A stretch of DNA of 64,000 nt. Origin: Planctobacterium sp965279005 (GTDB lineage Bacteria; Pseudomonadota; Gammaproteobacteria; Enterobacterales; Alteromonadaceae). The stretch is from the NCBI GenBank assembly GCA_965279005.1, contig CBDIHK010000029.1:496001-560000 (forward strand), given 5' to 3'. The notes below the pieces were generated by a model. That model was not told the DNA's origin. It was given only the letters and a program-made list of their open reading frames with translations, and searched no databases. Position 1 is the first letter of the stretch; the number at the start of each line of letters is the position of its first letter. Shown piece by piece: positions 53,836 to 63,101 of the stretch. A program made the translations under genes and the position numbers.

Positions 53836-55113
53836 ATGAAAGAGCTAAAACCTGAACAGGAGAATGATTTTGCTGCACTAATAGGAATTGACTGGGCAGA
53901 TAAAAAGCATGATGTGTGCGAGTTTAATTGCGGTTCCGGTGAACAAAAGCATGGTGTGATTGCTCATACGCCTGAATCTATCGAAAAATGGGCAATGGCG
54001 TTGGCACAACGTTATCCGGACAGAAAGGTGGCGGTTGGTTGTGAACTGACAAGAGGCCCTTTGATTAACGCACTTCAGCGTTTTGAGCACATTGTTATCT
54101 ATCCCATTAACTCCCTGCAGGTAGTGCATTATCGTAAGATGTTTGCTGCCAGCGGATGTAAAAGTGATCCGGTTGATGCAGCACTACAGATGGAAATTTT
54201 GAAGATATTTCGTTGTAAACTGACGCCGCTAAAACCTCTGTCTTCGCTGATAAAACAACTCGGTGAACTGGTAGGGTTTCGACGTAAGATGGTCCAGGAG
54301 CGTGTCGACATCACCAACCGTCTGACCGATGTATTAAAGCAATATTATCCGCAACCACTTAACTGGTTTGAAAAAAAAGACAGTCTTTTGTTTTGCGATT
54401 TTTTACTAAAGTGGCCTGATTTACAGGCACTTAAACGTGCACGCCCCCCGACTATAACGAGCTTCCTGCACAAACACCACGCCCGTTATCCAGATATTAA
54501 TAATCGCAGGATAAAGGAAATCAGCCTGGCCCTGCCTTTGACAACAGACCAGGCCATCATTGCCCCAAACCGCCTTAAAATGCAGGTGATAGTGTCTCAA
54601 CTAAAAACCATGCTCGATGTTGTTGAGAAACTTGATAAGCAAATCAAACTGCTTTATGGGCAACATACCGATAGCTTTATTTACAATAGCTTACCCGGAG
54701 CTGGGCCTTGTATGGCACCGCGCCTGTTGGTGGCTATGGGAGATGACAGGGGGCGTTATCAAAGCGCTGCTGATATTCAAAAATACAGTGGCATCGCCCC
54801 CGTTATTGAAGCGAGCGGTAACCAGTCGTGGACTCATTGGCGTTATTACTGTTCTAGATTCTTGAGGCAGAGCTTTGTTGAATGGGCAGGTTTGACAGTC
54901 AAGTATTCATACTGGTCTAAAGCGTACTATGTACAGCAAATCAGCCATGGGAAAGGACACAATGCAGCCATTCGCAGTCTGGCATTTAAATGGATTAGGA
55001 TCCTTTATAAAATGTGGAAAGACAGCAAACCATATGACGAAAGTAAGTACCTTAATGCACTTAAAAGGCAGGGGTCACCGCTATTAAAATATGCAGCGGG
55101 ATCCCCTGCATAA
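53836..55113 (+). CDS. IS110-family DEDD transposase
   Basis: The 425-residue protein has the DEDD recombinase residues in the expected places: Asp19 (GIDWADKKHD), Glu70 (GCELTRG), Asp111 and Asp114 (KSDPVDAAL), and the C-terminal Tnp domain with LPGAGPCMAPRLLVAMGD and YSGIAPVIEASGNQSW. A strong ribosome binding site (GGAGGTG) lies 5 bases before the ATG. It appears complete and could be active. Confidence 0.93.
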   Translation: MKELKPEQENDFAALIGIDWADKKHDVCEFNCGSGEQKHGVIAHTPESIEKWAMALAQRYPDRKVAVGCELTRGPLINALQRFEHIVIYPINSLQVVHYRKMFAASGCKSDPVDAALQMEILKIFRCKLTPLKPLSSLIKQLGELVGFRRKMVQERVDITNRLTDVLKQYYPQPLNWFEKKDSLLFCDFLLKWPDLQALKRARPPTITSFLHKHHARYPDINNRRIKEISLALPLTTDQAIIAPNRLKMQVIVSQLKTMLDVVEKLDKQIKLLYGQHTDSFIYNSLPGAGPCMAPRLLVAMGDDRGRYQSAADIQKYSGIAPVIEASGNQSWTHWRYYCSRFLRQSFVEWAGLTVKYSYWSKAYYVQQISHGKGHNAAIRSLAFKWIRILYKMWKDSKPYDESKYLNALKRQGSPLLKYAAGSPA

Positions 55114-55290
55114 GGAAGTCCTTAAGTTCGTTTTGTGACGATAGTTCGCACCAGACGACAGTAAAAATAGAATATTCTATCGTGAAAATACCGACGAGAG
55201 ACAAGTGCGTGCAATAGCCAAATACTGTCTCAAAAAGCCTGAACAAATATCAAAAAACTACTTGCAGAATAACTCAGGGCGTATACCTCA

Positions 55291-55338
55291 CCTGCTTCGC
55301 AGGCCCGCTAAAGCGGTTCTAAGCCGTTCCAACGGCTT
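55291..55338. repeat. hairpin block at the right end of the IS110 insertion
   Basis: Three hairpins in a row: CCTGCttcGCAGG (55291-55303), CCGCTaaAGCGG (55305-55316), and AAGCCGTTccAACGGCTT (55321-55338), with the constant connector GGTTCT. The run 55283-55320 closely matches 55702-55738 of the array downstream. Confidence 0.75.
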
Positions 55339-55449
55339 TTGGTAGACAAGGCAAATGTTCAAAGGTCTAGTGGGTCTAAATCGAGAACATTTAACGCTGT
55401 ATAAACCCTTTTCAAACCCATCGAAGACGCACCTCAGGAACACAATTTA

Positions 55450-55877
55450 TGAAATGCGTCCCTGCATTTCACCGCTACGCGGCTGGCTAAAGCCATTCAA
55501 AAGTTTTCCCGAAACTTTAGTATGAAGTCCCTCCCTGGACTTCACCGCTGCGCGGCCAGCTGGCGCTGTTCAAAATTTATCCCGTAAATTTTGTCTGCGT
55601 TGCCAACAGGGATGTTGGTAAGGGGCGAGAGCAGGATACGGTGAGCTTTGCTCGAAGTTCGATAATTTCTTCTGGAAAGAAATTATGTCGTACATCCCTA
55701 TACTCCACTTGCTTCGCAAGCCCGCTAAAGCGGTTCTGATTTATAAACTATGTCCCTATAGTTTATCCTACGGACCCACTAAAGTGGTTCAAATGGGCTC
55801 CAGGCCCATTTGTGTTCCTACAAATCTTGGTAAACGGCGAAGCCGGCCTGGAAGGCGAAGGGCAGGATGCCCGGAGT
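55450..55877. repeat. tandem array of short hairpins with constant connectors
   Basis: About a dozen hairpins in 430 bases, including TGAAATGC/GCATTTCA (loop GTCCCT, 55450-55471), TGGCTaaAGCCA (55484-55495), AAAGTTT/AAACTTT (55500-55518), TGAAGTCC/GGACTTCA (loop CTCCCT, 55523-55544), AAAATTTA/TAAATTTT (55572-55592), ATAATTTCTT/AAGAAATTAT (55662-55686), CTTGCttcGCAAG (55708-55720), CCGCTaaAGCGG (55722-55733), ATAAACTAT/ATAGTTTAT (loop GTCCCT, 55743-55766), CCACTaaAGTGG (55776-55787) and AAATGGGC/GCCCATTT (55791-55811). Three copies of an xxxCTaaAGxxx hairpin are each followed by TTC and a variable hairpin. No coding potential. Confidence 0.75.
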
Positions 55878-56077
55878 AAAGCCACCAGTATTACTTCATT
55901 CGAGCGCCTTGAACTTGAGTCCCTGAGGCAGCGCTGGGTGAGCAAATACTTAATGGAATATACGGTATTACTGCTTATCACCTGTTATCGCGCAGGATAG
56001 AGGCAATCCATGATATCGGTATTTTACAGATCACACAGTCGCCATCCTATTTGCATGGAAGGCAAAGCGTTAGTCCC

Positions 56078-57154
56078 CTAACGCCCCACCGTCGCACTGC
56101 CCAATGCGGTGAAACGGTATACGGCAAACTTACCTTTAGTAGCACCTATGCCGCCGTTTAACACTGGCGAATTATGTAATTCGTTGACGGTGAAATAAAC
56201 CTGGTTACCGGGTCCAATTGCAAAACCATCAGGCCAGCTGAACTTTTCATTAGTAAACAACATTTGGTAACTACCATCGGGTTTGGTCACACCAACACTA
56301 TTATCGGTAATGGACGTGATATAGACATTGCCCGCATCGTCAACCGTTATCCCATCGGAAATGGGTTTATCACCGTAGCGTTCCACCTGTTGTTCAAGCG
56401 CACTATCATCAAGGGCTAAGTTAGATAAGTACTGTGTGCTGATACGATACAGGGATTCACCATTCATCGCGCCAAAATAGACCCATTTGTTGTCAGGTGA
56501 TATCGAGATAGGGTTGGCACCAATGCGGACTGGCTGCCCGTTAAGGGTTATTACGCGACCATCAATGACCATATCAATATCTTCAGGGCGCGTGAACTGG
56601 CTACCTTCAAGTACCCTTTTGGCCTCACCAGTAGAGAGGTCCACCACTATCAAGGCAGCCGTCTCGGGTGTCGCTACATCAGTAATGTAAATGGCATTAT
56701 TGCTGTAATCAATAGCGAGGTCATTGACAAAACTGTTCGCCGAAGTAACAGGGAATCCAAGGTAAATAATGCGGTGCAGTGACTCAGTATTGGTATCCCA
56801 AGCTACCAGCCTGGCATTCCTTGTTGGTGTCGCACCATCAAGCAGCCAAAGTATGCCGCGCCGATCCACGTTTAAACCAAGCACGCCATTAAGCCCCTGT
56901 TTACCCGCCACTGGAGCAGAAGACCAAGCCACATTGGGGTAAGGCTTAGTAGTGCCATCGCTGTGCAATTCCACTACTTTCTGTGGTTGCCCATAGAACT
57001 CGTGAACACTGTAAAAAATGCGTCCTTCTGGGCTAATGGCGATGTTGCCGGGAGGCACGTTTTCAGGCAGGGATGCAACCAAAGTCGGTTCAGCCTTCAA
57101 TGTTAAGGGTAAAAGTACTAGTAAAAGAATTTTAAGTATATGGCGATGTAACAT
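56078..57154 (-). CDS. secreted Yellow/major royal jelly-like beta-propeller protein
   Basis: The 358-residue protein has a signal peptide (LLLVLLPLTLKA) and the MRJP/Yellow fold: AISPEGRIFYSVHEFYGQPQKVVELHSDG, GLNGVLGLNVDRRGILWLLDGATP, NDLAIDYSNNAIYITDVATPET and SDGITVDDAGNVYITSITDNSVGV. Bacterial members resemble L-dopachrome-tautomerase-like or gluconolactonase-like proteins, and act extracytoplasmically on an unknown substrate. It is divergent from the split LysR gene, which presumably once regulated it, with about 148 bases between starts. Confidence 0.85.
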   Translation of the reverse strand: MLHRHILKILLLVLLPLTLKAEPTLVASLPENVPPGNIAISPEGRIFYSVHEFYGQPQKVVELHSDGTTKPYPNVAWSSAPVAGKQGLNGVLGLNVDRRGILWLLDGATPTRNARLVAWDTNTESLHRIIYLGFPVTSANSFVNDLAIDYSNNAIYITDVATPETAALIVVDLSTGEAKRVLEGSQFTRPEDIDMVIDGRVITLNGQPVRIGANPISISPDNKWVYFGAMNGESLYRISTQYLSNLALDDSALEQQVERYGDKPISDGITVDDAGNVYITSITDNSVGVTKPDGSYQMLFTNEKFSWPDGFAIGPGNQVYFTVNELHNSPVLNGGIGATKGKFAVYRFTALGSATVGR

Positions 57155-57302
57155 GGTTCTGGCTCCTCGTATTAGTTGTCTAATGTTACCTATTGAGGGA
57201 AATTCGGAATATCAAAATAATTGATAGCCTGCATTTGAAAATATTGAACATGAGACACCCTTATTAGAAAATATAGTGCGAAGCACACAAGGGAAACCCG
57301 CC

Positions 57303-58468
57303 ATGTACCACCTGAACGACTTGAACAGCTTTATCAAAATCGTTGAAACGGGCGGTGTCATAGCGGCCAGCCAACAACTGCATGTTGCACCCGCTACATT
57401 GAGTCACAGAATTGCCAAATTGGAGCAGGTGTGTATACCAATTCCACTATATATTTAATCGCTCAGCGCAACCTCAAGGACACAAGTTCAAGGCGCACGA
57501 ATGAAGCAATACTGGTGGTCTTACGAGCTTCGTGCAACAAAGAAATTGTGTTCATGAGGTGCGTCTTCGATGGGTTTGAAATGCATTTATGCTGTGTTAG
57601 ATGTTTTTGATTTAGCCCCACTAGACCTTCAAACATCTGCCTTGCCTAAATGCATTTCAATTCCCACTGAGTAGATCAAATATATAGTGGAATTGGTATT
57701 TGCACTTCCTTGTTTTTCCGCAATAACAAGGGCATGACCCTGTCCCCGGAAGGGCAAGCACTTTATGAACGATTACGACCCATAGTGGATGCACTGGGCG
57801 AACTTCAGGATTCCGTCGAAGGACGCCAACAAAAGTTGGCAGGTAAATTGCGCATTACTGTGCCACCTTGGGTGTTAAACCAGTATTTCCTCCCCCGCCT
57901 AAATACGTTCAAGGAACGGCACCCGAAATTACAGCTAGAGTTTATAGCGACAGATATACAGCGGGATATCTCCTATGAAGGCATCGATGTCGCTATCCGG
58001 GTTGGACAGCTTGCTGATTCCCAATTATTGGCGAGAAAACTGGCTCACGATGAGCGGATTTTGTGCGCCTCACCTAAATATCTTGCACAAACTGGTGAGA
58101 TTCACAGCCTTGATGATTTGCAAACCCGCCACAGTGTTTGCTTGCCCTGGTTGCGGCAGTGGCAGCTGCGGGATAATGATGGCCAGCGCATAACTGTAAA
58201 AAACCCTTATTGCACACTGGTATCGACGGCCGAATCGGTTACCGAAGCCCTGAAGCATGGAATTGGCATTGGTATTAAGTCGCGCTTAGCAGTGAACAAC
58301 TACCTTGATACAGGAGAATTGGTGGAGGTACTGCAGGGTGCCTTGTTAGAAGCACAAGCACCAATCTGGTTTGTGCGGCCAAACAGCAGACTGGGCTCAA
58401 GAAAGGTGGAGGCCTTTTATGAGTTTTGCCAATCCGCTTTTTCTGCCGCTATGCCAAAGAATAGCTAA
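57303..58468 (+). pseudogene. LysR-family gene split by the multi-hairpin element
   Basis: From ATG 57303 a normal LysR winged helix starts (MYHLNDLNSFIKIVETGGVIAASQQLHVAPATLSHRIAKLEQ), then the frame runs into the element at 57435 and stops at TAA 57456-57458. The rest of the gene resumes after 57699 as LFFRNNKGMTLSPEGQALYERLRP and the effector domain, ending at 58468. Removing the element (57435-57699, less one T at the join) restores one frame (LEQ-V-C-C-T-S-LFFRNN), so the gene was intact before the insertion. The winged helix is cut in its recognition region, so no active regulator is made unless the element is excised. Confidence 0.85.
57435..57699. repeat. multi-hairpin element, copy 3
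   Basis: A 265-base copy with a perfect 22-bp terminal inverted repeat (left ATACCAATTCCACTAT..., right its complement ending in TTGGTAT). The end differs from copy 1 at four positions (6, 13, 16, 17), and all four are mirrored in the other arm. The inner stem is GAAATGCATTTA/TAAATGCATTTC in place of GAAAAGGG.../...CCCTTTTC, and AGATGTTT/AAACATCT replaces AGATGTTC/GAACATCT. The core 57486-57580 is nearly the same as copy 1. Confidence 0.85.
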
Positions 58469-58531
58469 AAACCTAATGTTAATTTGTGCTTCAGCCTTAC
58501 CGTTGTTAGCGATAGCGGCGGGTCATTACAA

Positions 58532-60585
58532 CTAGCTCGCTGGTATCAATTGCGTCATCACAACATCGCCGGTGCGGTTGGCCTCAAAGCTCACTAACAA
58601 GTTGTCAGCCCTAACATCAAAGCCACCCAAGAACAACCATTGGCCAAGCACCGTGCTTTGCCCAGTCGCCAGGTGGAATTTATGTAGCCGGCTATATTGT
58701 CCGTCCAGCTTTGAATACACGAGAGATGTTTCAGTGGCTTTGACCGCCAAGCCGGTGTGGCTGTATATCTCATCCAGTTTTAGGCCCAAAGGTTTGGCGG
58801 TGCCCGCGGCTCTATCAAGCTGGTAAAGGTGATTGTCGCCAGTAGCAATGGCAAAGGTTTTAGCGCCAGAGGGGCTAGTAAACATAGCTTGCCATCTGAG
58901 ATCTTCCTTCTGCATTGTATCGCTACTCACTTGATAACAAAGAAGTTGCAAATCACCTTGCCGGCTCGTTGTAATTGCTATTTCATCCTCAGTCAGCCAA
59001 TCGATGGCTAGGATCCCTGATCCTTCATCTAGCGACTTGTTAATACTCGTGCCATTGTTTCGATCCAAAATTGTAAAATGCCCAAAGCTATTGAACAGGA
59101 TATAACGCCCGCTCGGCGACGCATCCAATGAAAAGATATCCGTGTCCAGCTCAAACTTTGACACTTGTGACAGCGCTCCAGTTGCTTCTTGCACATAGTA
59201 AATTTGAGATAAGCCACCTCGATTTGAGACCATATACCACGCATCTCCTGATCCCGCGTAGGTCGGTAGTTTGTCATAGACATCTGAATTAAAGCTTTGT
59301 GGGGACCGGTTACCTGCCAGGTAATGCTGGATGTCATTGTTCATTTGGAAAGAACTGAAATAAAAATCCACCTGGTTACTGTGCCTGCGGAAATTTTCTG
59401 CCACCCTTTTGGCGGTGCTGGCAATGGTGGAGAGCTTTTTGCCAGCAACAGTGCTTTGAACCAGTTCATGGGAATAACGGCTTGAAGTGTGCACTATTGA
59501 TTTATTATCGTGGTGCCAGATAGCGCGTGACATCAGCCACGGCCATTCACTTAGTAGGCTTAACTCGTTTTCGGCTAGGTGTAATTGAAATAGTCGGGTT
59601 TGTTTTTGTGCGCCAGATGCCAAGATCAAAGCTTATCCTGTTGTGGAGACAGGTCTATGCTGTAGTTACCAAAAGCAACTGCCTCTGGCTGTTCTATAAG
59701 AAGCGACAGGCCACTGCTGGCATCGTAAAAATAAATCAACCATGGATCTTCGAAGCTTTCACGCATAACGAAATAAAACGACTTGTCATCCGGCGCCAAT
59801 AATAATTGTGAAATGACTTGCTTACCGCAGTCGAACACGGATTCCGATGCGAGTTCCGCCCCCACAATATTAAGACGTTTGACCTGGCAGCTATCACCTT
59901 CATATTCAACATACAGTAAGCGCTCGCTATCGGGATACCAAGCAATTGGCGATAATTTATTGTTAATGGGTAATGCCAAGCCAGCAGTACTACTACCGGT
60001 GTCGCTCAACCACCATTGATGGATACCTAACTGCGGGGAATGCCTTACATAGGCGAGCATCTCGCCATTGGGCGACAGGTTGGGAGCAAACTCTACACCC
60101 TGCTGGTTGGTCATTGGCACTATCTTGCTATTTAACAAGGCGGGTGGTTCAGGATCGCGGAATAGTAATAAAAGCAGGGCAATTAATACAAAGGGAATGG
60201 ATACCAATAATCCCCACTTTGTTTTATGGCTGTTTGCCGATATCGCGCCCCCTAGTTTAGCCGTGGAGCTGAGCACAGCCCCGGCTACAAAACAATAGCC
60301 TTGTTTGGGGATGGTTTTGATAAACCGCGGATTTTTGGGATCGTCCTGGAGCATTTGCCGCGCTTTGGCCACCATTTTATTGACGGCATTATCGGAAACA
60401 ACGACGCCCTTATTGATATGTTGGATGATTTCATCCCGCGACACCACTTGTTGCGGATGCTGGCAAAAATACAAAAGCAACTGATGGATTTTAGGTTCAA
60501 GTTGAACTTGATTGCCCGCCTCATCAAGCAATATCGGCAGCTCTGTATCCAATACCTTATCCTGTAGTACAAAATACCTTGCCAA
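58532..60585 (-). pseudogene. CadC-like transmembrane regulator with PD40 propeller, frameshifted
   Basis: Two overlapping minus frames together make one gene. The first (60585-59626) is a winged helix (residues about 1-100, ending FIKTIPKQGYCFVAG), a membrane helix (about 124-142) and the start of a TolB-like propeller, ending ...SIDLSPQQDKL at TGA. The second (59629-58532) has only a TTG start and continues the propeller (ILASGAQKQTRLFQLHLAENELSLL...), i.e. DKL-LILASG. Reading AAG-CTT-TGA-TCT, a shift of one base back joins them. The expected length of about 684 residues is typical for CadC/TolB-propeller regulators. The break is probably a frameshift mutation; a sequencing slip or programmed shift cannot be ruled out. 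Divergent from the serine hydrolase at 60801. Confidence 0.75.
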
Positions 60586-60800
60586 CTAACAGGTCTCCCT
60601 AGCTTTTTTGTATACCCTTTTGCGACCGCCGCAAAATAACAATTTTTTGCTTAGTTGGCGATTGCATTAGTGGTTTTACTGGTTCAAATCCAAACAAAAC
60701 ACCAAAAATCACAATTCCGTCACTTCTTTTCCCAGCTGCGGCATGTTTTAAAAACGCGTTTAGCCATCATTGCAACACACCTAAACCAGAGCGGAAAAAC

Positions 60801-62300
60801 ATGAACCATTATCGTTCAATTAGTTTTATTTTATTGTTAGTTACCACTAACACACTTGCAACACTAGACAGTAGAACAAAAACAACAGAGCACATCACAA
60901 CACCAGCGCAATGGCAGTGCTCTGCGGCTCCCAACAGTGAAGATGCGAAACGCCGCGTTACTAACAACCTTTTGCCTAGCTTAGTTATTGATAATGAAAC
61001 CAAAGCGGTTTCGATTGAAGAGCACATGGCGTTTCACGATGGTACCCCAGGGTTGTCGGTTGCGGTTATTAAAAATGGCCGTGTCGATTGGACTGATGCT
61101 TGGGGTGAAATGCAAGTGAACGGCGGTCATATAGACTGCAATAGCCTGTTCCAGGCGGGGTCAATTGCTAAACCGGTTACCATGCTGGCCGCAGCAAGGA
61201 TGCAACAGCATAAACAACTGGATTTTAGTCAAGATATTGAAAACTACCTCAGCTCTTACTCATTGCCTCCAGGTAAGCAAAGCAAAGCCAACCCGGTGAA
61301 CTTTGACAACCTGTTTAAGCATACTGCGGGTATCACAGCTGGTGGTTACCTTGGCTATGAAAGTGGGCAGGAAATACCGACCGATGTGCAAATCCTGCTG
61401 GGACAAGAACCAGCCAATTCAAAGGCCATTGAAGTAACCCAAGTCCCTGGTGCCGGCCTAAGCTATTCAGGCGGTGGCTATACACTAGCTGAAGTGGCGT
61501 TGCAGGATATTCATTCACGGCCATTTGCAGACATTATGCATGATTGGCTTTTAGCACCCGCCAATATGATACAAGCTGACTTTAACCAAAACCTGCCTGA
61601 GTCAGTGCAGGGCTTAATTGCGCTTGGCCATGGCACCAACGGCGTGCCCGTAGCTGGAGGTTGGCATATCCACCCGGAGCAAGCTGCTGCTGGGCTTTGG
61701 GCAACACCGTCTGACTTGGCGACATTGCTCATAGAGCTGTACCTGGGTTACCAAGATGGCACTGAACTTTTTCCCAAAAAGATGCTGCGGGATCTATTTG
61801 CACAGCAAGAGCACAACCATGCCTATGGTTTTCGCTTAGTTGGGACAGGCAAACAGCAGTTTATTGTGCACTACGGTGCCACCGTCGGTTATCGGGCTGG
61901 CATGACAATCAACCTACACACGGGCAACGGCGCCGTGTTTATGGCCAACTCAGACTATGCCTGGCACCTTGGTATGGACTTCTTTCGCGCCGTAGCCAAA
62001 CAGTATAACTGGCCACAATTCCAGCAAGAAAGCGCAGTACTGAGGAAGGTTGCCAATGGTTACAGGGAACAATTTATAGGTAACTACCTATTCAGCCAAT
62101 GGAACAGCCTGGTATCTGTTACGGTGGAAGATTCGCAGCTGTTCTTGGGCTTTCCCAACGGCGATAAGTACAAAATGCTGCCGATTGAGGGCGACCAACA
62201 TGCATTTGCCCAGACTCAAACCGGAACCAAGATAGATTTTGCAAAAAACGGTAATGAGTTTGAACTCCTGCTTTATGGTGCAAAAGGAATAAAGCAATAG
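60801..62300 (+). CDS. serine hydrolase, beta-lactamase/class C PBP family
   Basis: The 499-residue secreted protein (signal peptide about 1-20) has the Beta-lactamase fold with SxxK as SIAK in QAGSIAKPVTMLAA, YSG in GLSYSGGGYTLAEV instead of YxN, and VHYGATVGYRAGM for the third motif. The N-terminal extension of about 65 residues contains CSAAPNSEDAKRR and a Cys pair possibility. GCGGAA lies before the ATG. It is divergent from the frameshifted CadC-like regulator (215 bases between), the same architecture as at 12.3-15.4 kb. Confidence 0.87.
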   Translation: MNHYRSISFILLLVTTNTLATLDSRTKTTEHITTPAQWQCSAAPNSEDAKRRVTNNLLPSLVIDNETKAVSIEEHMAFHDGTPGLSVAVIKNGRVDWTDAWGEMQVNGGHIDCNSLFQAGSIAKPVTMLAAARMQQHKQLDFSQDIENYLSSYSLPPGKQSKANPVNFDNLFKHTAGITAGGYLGYESGQEIPTDVQILLGQEPANSKAIEVTQVPGAGLSYSGGGYTLAEVALQDIHSRPFADIMHDWLLAPANMIQADFNQNLPESVQGLIALGHGTNGVPVAGGWHIHPEQAAAGLWATPSDLATLLIELYLGYQDGTELFPKKMLRDLFAQQEHNHAYGFRLVGTGKQQFIVHYGATVGYRAGMTINLHTGNGAVFMANSDYAWHLGMDFFRAVAKQYNWPQFQQESAVLRKVANGYREQFIGNYLFSQWNSLVSVTVEDSQLFLGFPNGDKYKMLPIEGDQHAFAQTQTGTKIDFAKNGNEFELLLYGAKGIKQ

Positions 62301-62344
62301 GCTTAAAACCCATATAAAGCCATAGGTATTTCTATAATATTCAC

Positions 62345-62782
62345 CTATGGCTTCATCACAGTCACATTGCGATAACCTAAAAAAAATAGAAGCCCAGTGA
62401 CAAACCAAACCCAATTAGAAACAAAGGAGTAAGTAGCCACCAACTCTGGATGACGCAACCAAAGTTGGATGCCCAAGATGCCACGCAACATGCACAAGGC
62501 AGATATCGCATAAATCCCCAACTTTAACAATGGCAAGCGACGGATCACACCAGCAGCAGAAAGTGCATATAGCCCCCAAAGCGCAAAAATAGCGGATACA
62601 AAGGTTGTGCCCAGTGGTGCCAATAATGTGCCCTCCTGGGCAGACTCAACAATTTGCGGTGGTGCCATTTGCCAGGCGTAACATTCTGGCCCAAGCACTA
62701 TGCAGGACATGTGCATTAGCGCTGTGGCAAAAGCGACAAAGGCAGTTAGAGACAATAAGTACTTTCCATAGTTTGTAAGCAC
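62345..62782 (-). CDS. hypothetical four-helix membrane protein
   Basis: A GTG at 62782 has AAGGAG 6 bases upstream and is a better start than ATG 62809; the product is about 145 residues with four membrane segments (LLSLTAFVAFATALMH, TFVSAIFALWGLYALSAAGV, LGIYAISALCMLRGILGI, FVSNWVWFVTGLLFFLGY) and a loop with AWQMAPPQIVESAQEG. The Cys-containing loop CIVLGPECYAW may form a disulfide. Family not recognised with certainty; it stands alone, convergent with the hydrolase gene. Confidence 0.65.
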   Translation of the reverse strand: MLTNYGKYLLSLTAFVAFATALMHMSCIVLGPECYAWQMAPPQIVESAQEGTLLAPLGTTFVSAIFALWGLYALSAAGVIRRLPLLKLGIYAISALCMLRGILGIQLWLRHPELVATYSFVSNWVWFVTGLLFFLGYRNVTVMKP

Positions 62783-63101
62783 CAACTTCTCCTTAGTTAA
62801 TATAACCATTCCAATAGGAAGATAATTGTTTGACCAATATTACCAGTAGCTAATCACAGTCCGTGCCAGCCCTCTCCAGTTTGACTCAAGGCTGCCAGGT
62901 TAAAGCTTACTCAATAGATAGAGGGTAATTCAAATGGCTGCTGGCAACTTGCGCCTAAGCAGAATCTATATTGCATCCTTTTATACTTAAGCATTTTTAT
63001 ACTAACCTCTAAATTGCTAACGAGCCTTAATTACAATCAGGATTGGGAACTAAGCACGGTGAAACGCACCCCTTACCGCCCATAGTTAATACAACTATTC
63101 A

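Larger units (their letters stand above)
53581..55344 (+). mobile_element. IS110-family insertion sequence inserted in a repeat copy
   Basis: Boundaries come from the interrupted repeat: the copy-2 sequence breaks after GGGTTTA at 53580 and resumes at GACAAGGC 55345. The 1764-base block holds the transposase (53836-55113), 255 bases of 5' non-coding and 231 bases of 3' non-coding DNA. The right end contains hairpins (CCTGCTTCGCAGG, CCGCTAAAGCGG, AAGCCGTTCCAACGGCTT) matching those of the array at 55450-55880, so the true IS right end may be before them, about 55280. No terminal inverted repeats or target duplication are evident, as expected for IS110. Confidence 0.7.
53529..55968. repeat. multi-hairpin element, copy 2 (reverse), split by IS110 and a hairpin array
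   Basis: Read in reverse relative to copy 1. The element starts with ATACCGATTCCATTAAG at 53529 and its sequence runs to 53580, then resumes at 55345 (GACAAGGC) after an IS110 block, and runs to 55448 (CACAATTT), where a hairpin array interrupts until about 55878. The last part ends at 55968 (…CTTAATGGAATATACGGTAT, with a 3-base insertion compared with copy 1). Stems visible: GAAAAGGGTTTA (53569-53580)/TAAACCCTTTTC (55401-55412) and AAATGTTC/GAACATTT. Confidence 0.75.

Noticed and set aside
55450..55877. CRISPR array or integron attC sites
   Set aside because: Repeats are not of equal length with unique spacers, no cas or integrase genes, and no cassette ORFs.
55685..55879. 64-residue frame inside the hairpin array
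   Set aside because: Built entirely of hairpin units, low complexity; the hairpins explain the open frame.
59600..59650. Programmed +1 frameshift of the prfB type at CTT-TGA
   Set aside because: The downstream propeller lies in the -1 frame, not +1, and no upstream SD-like stimulator is seen, so the RF2-type mechanism does not fit.
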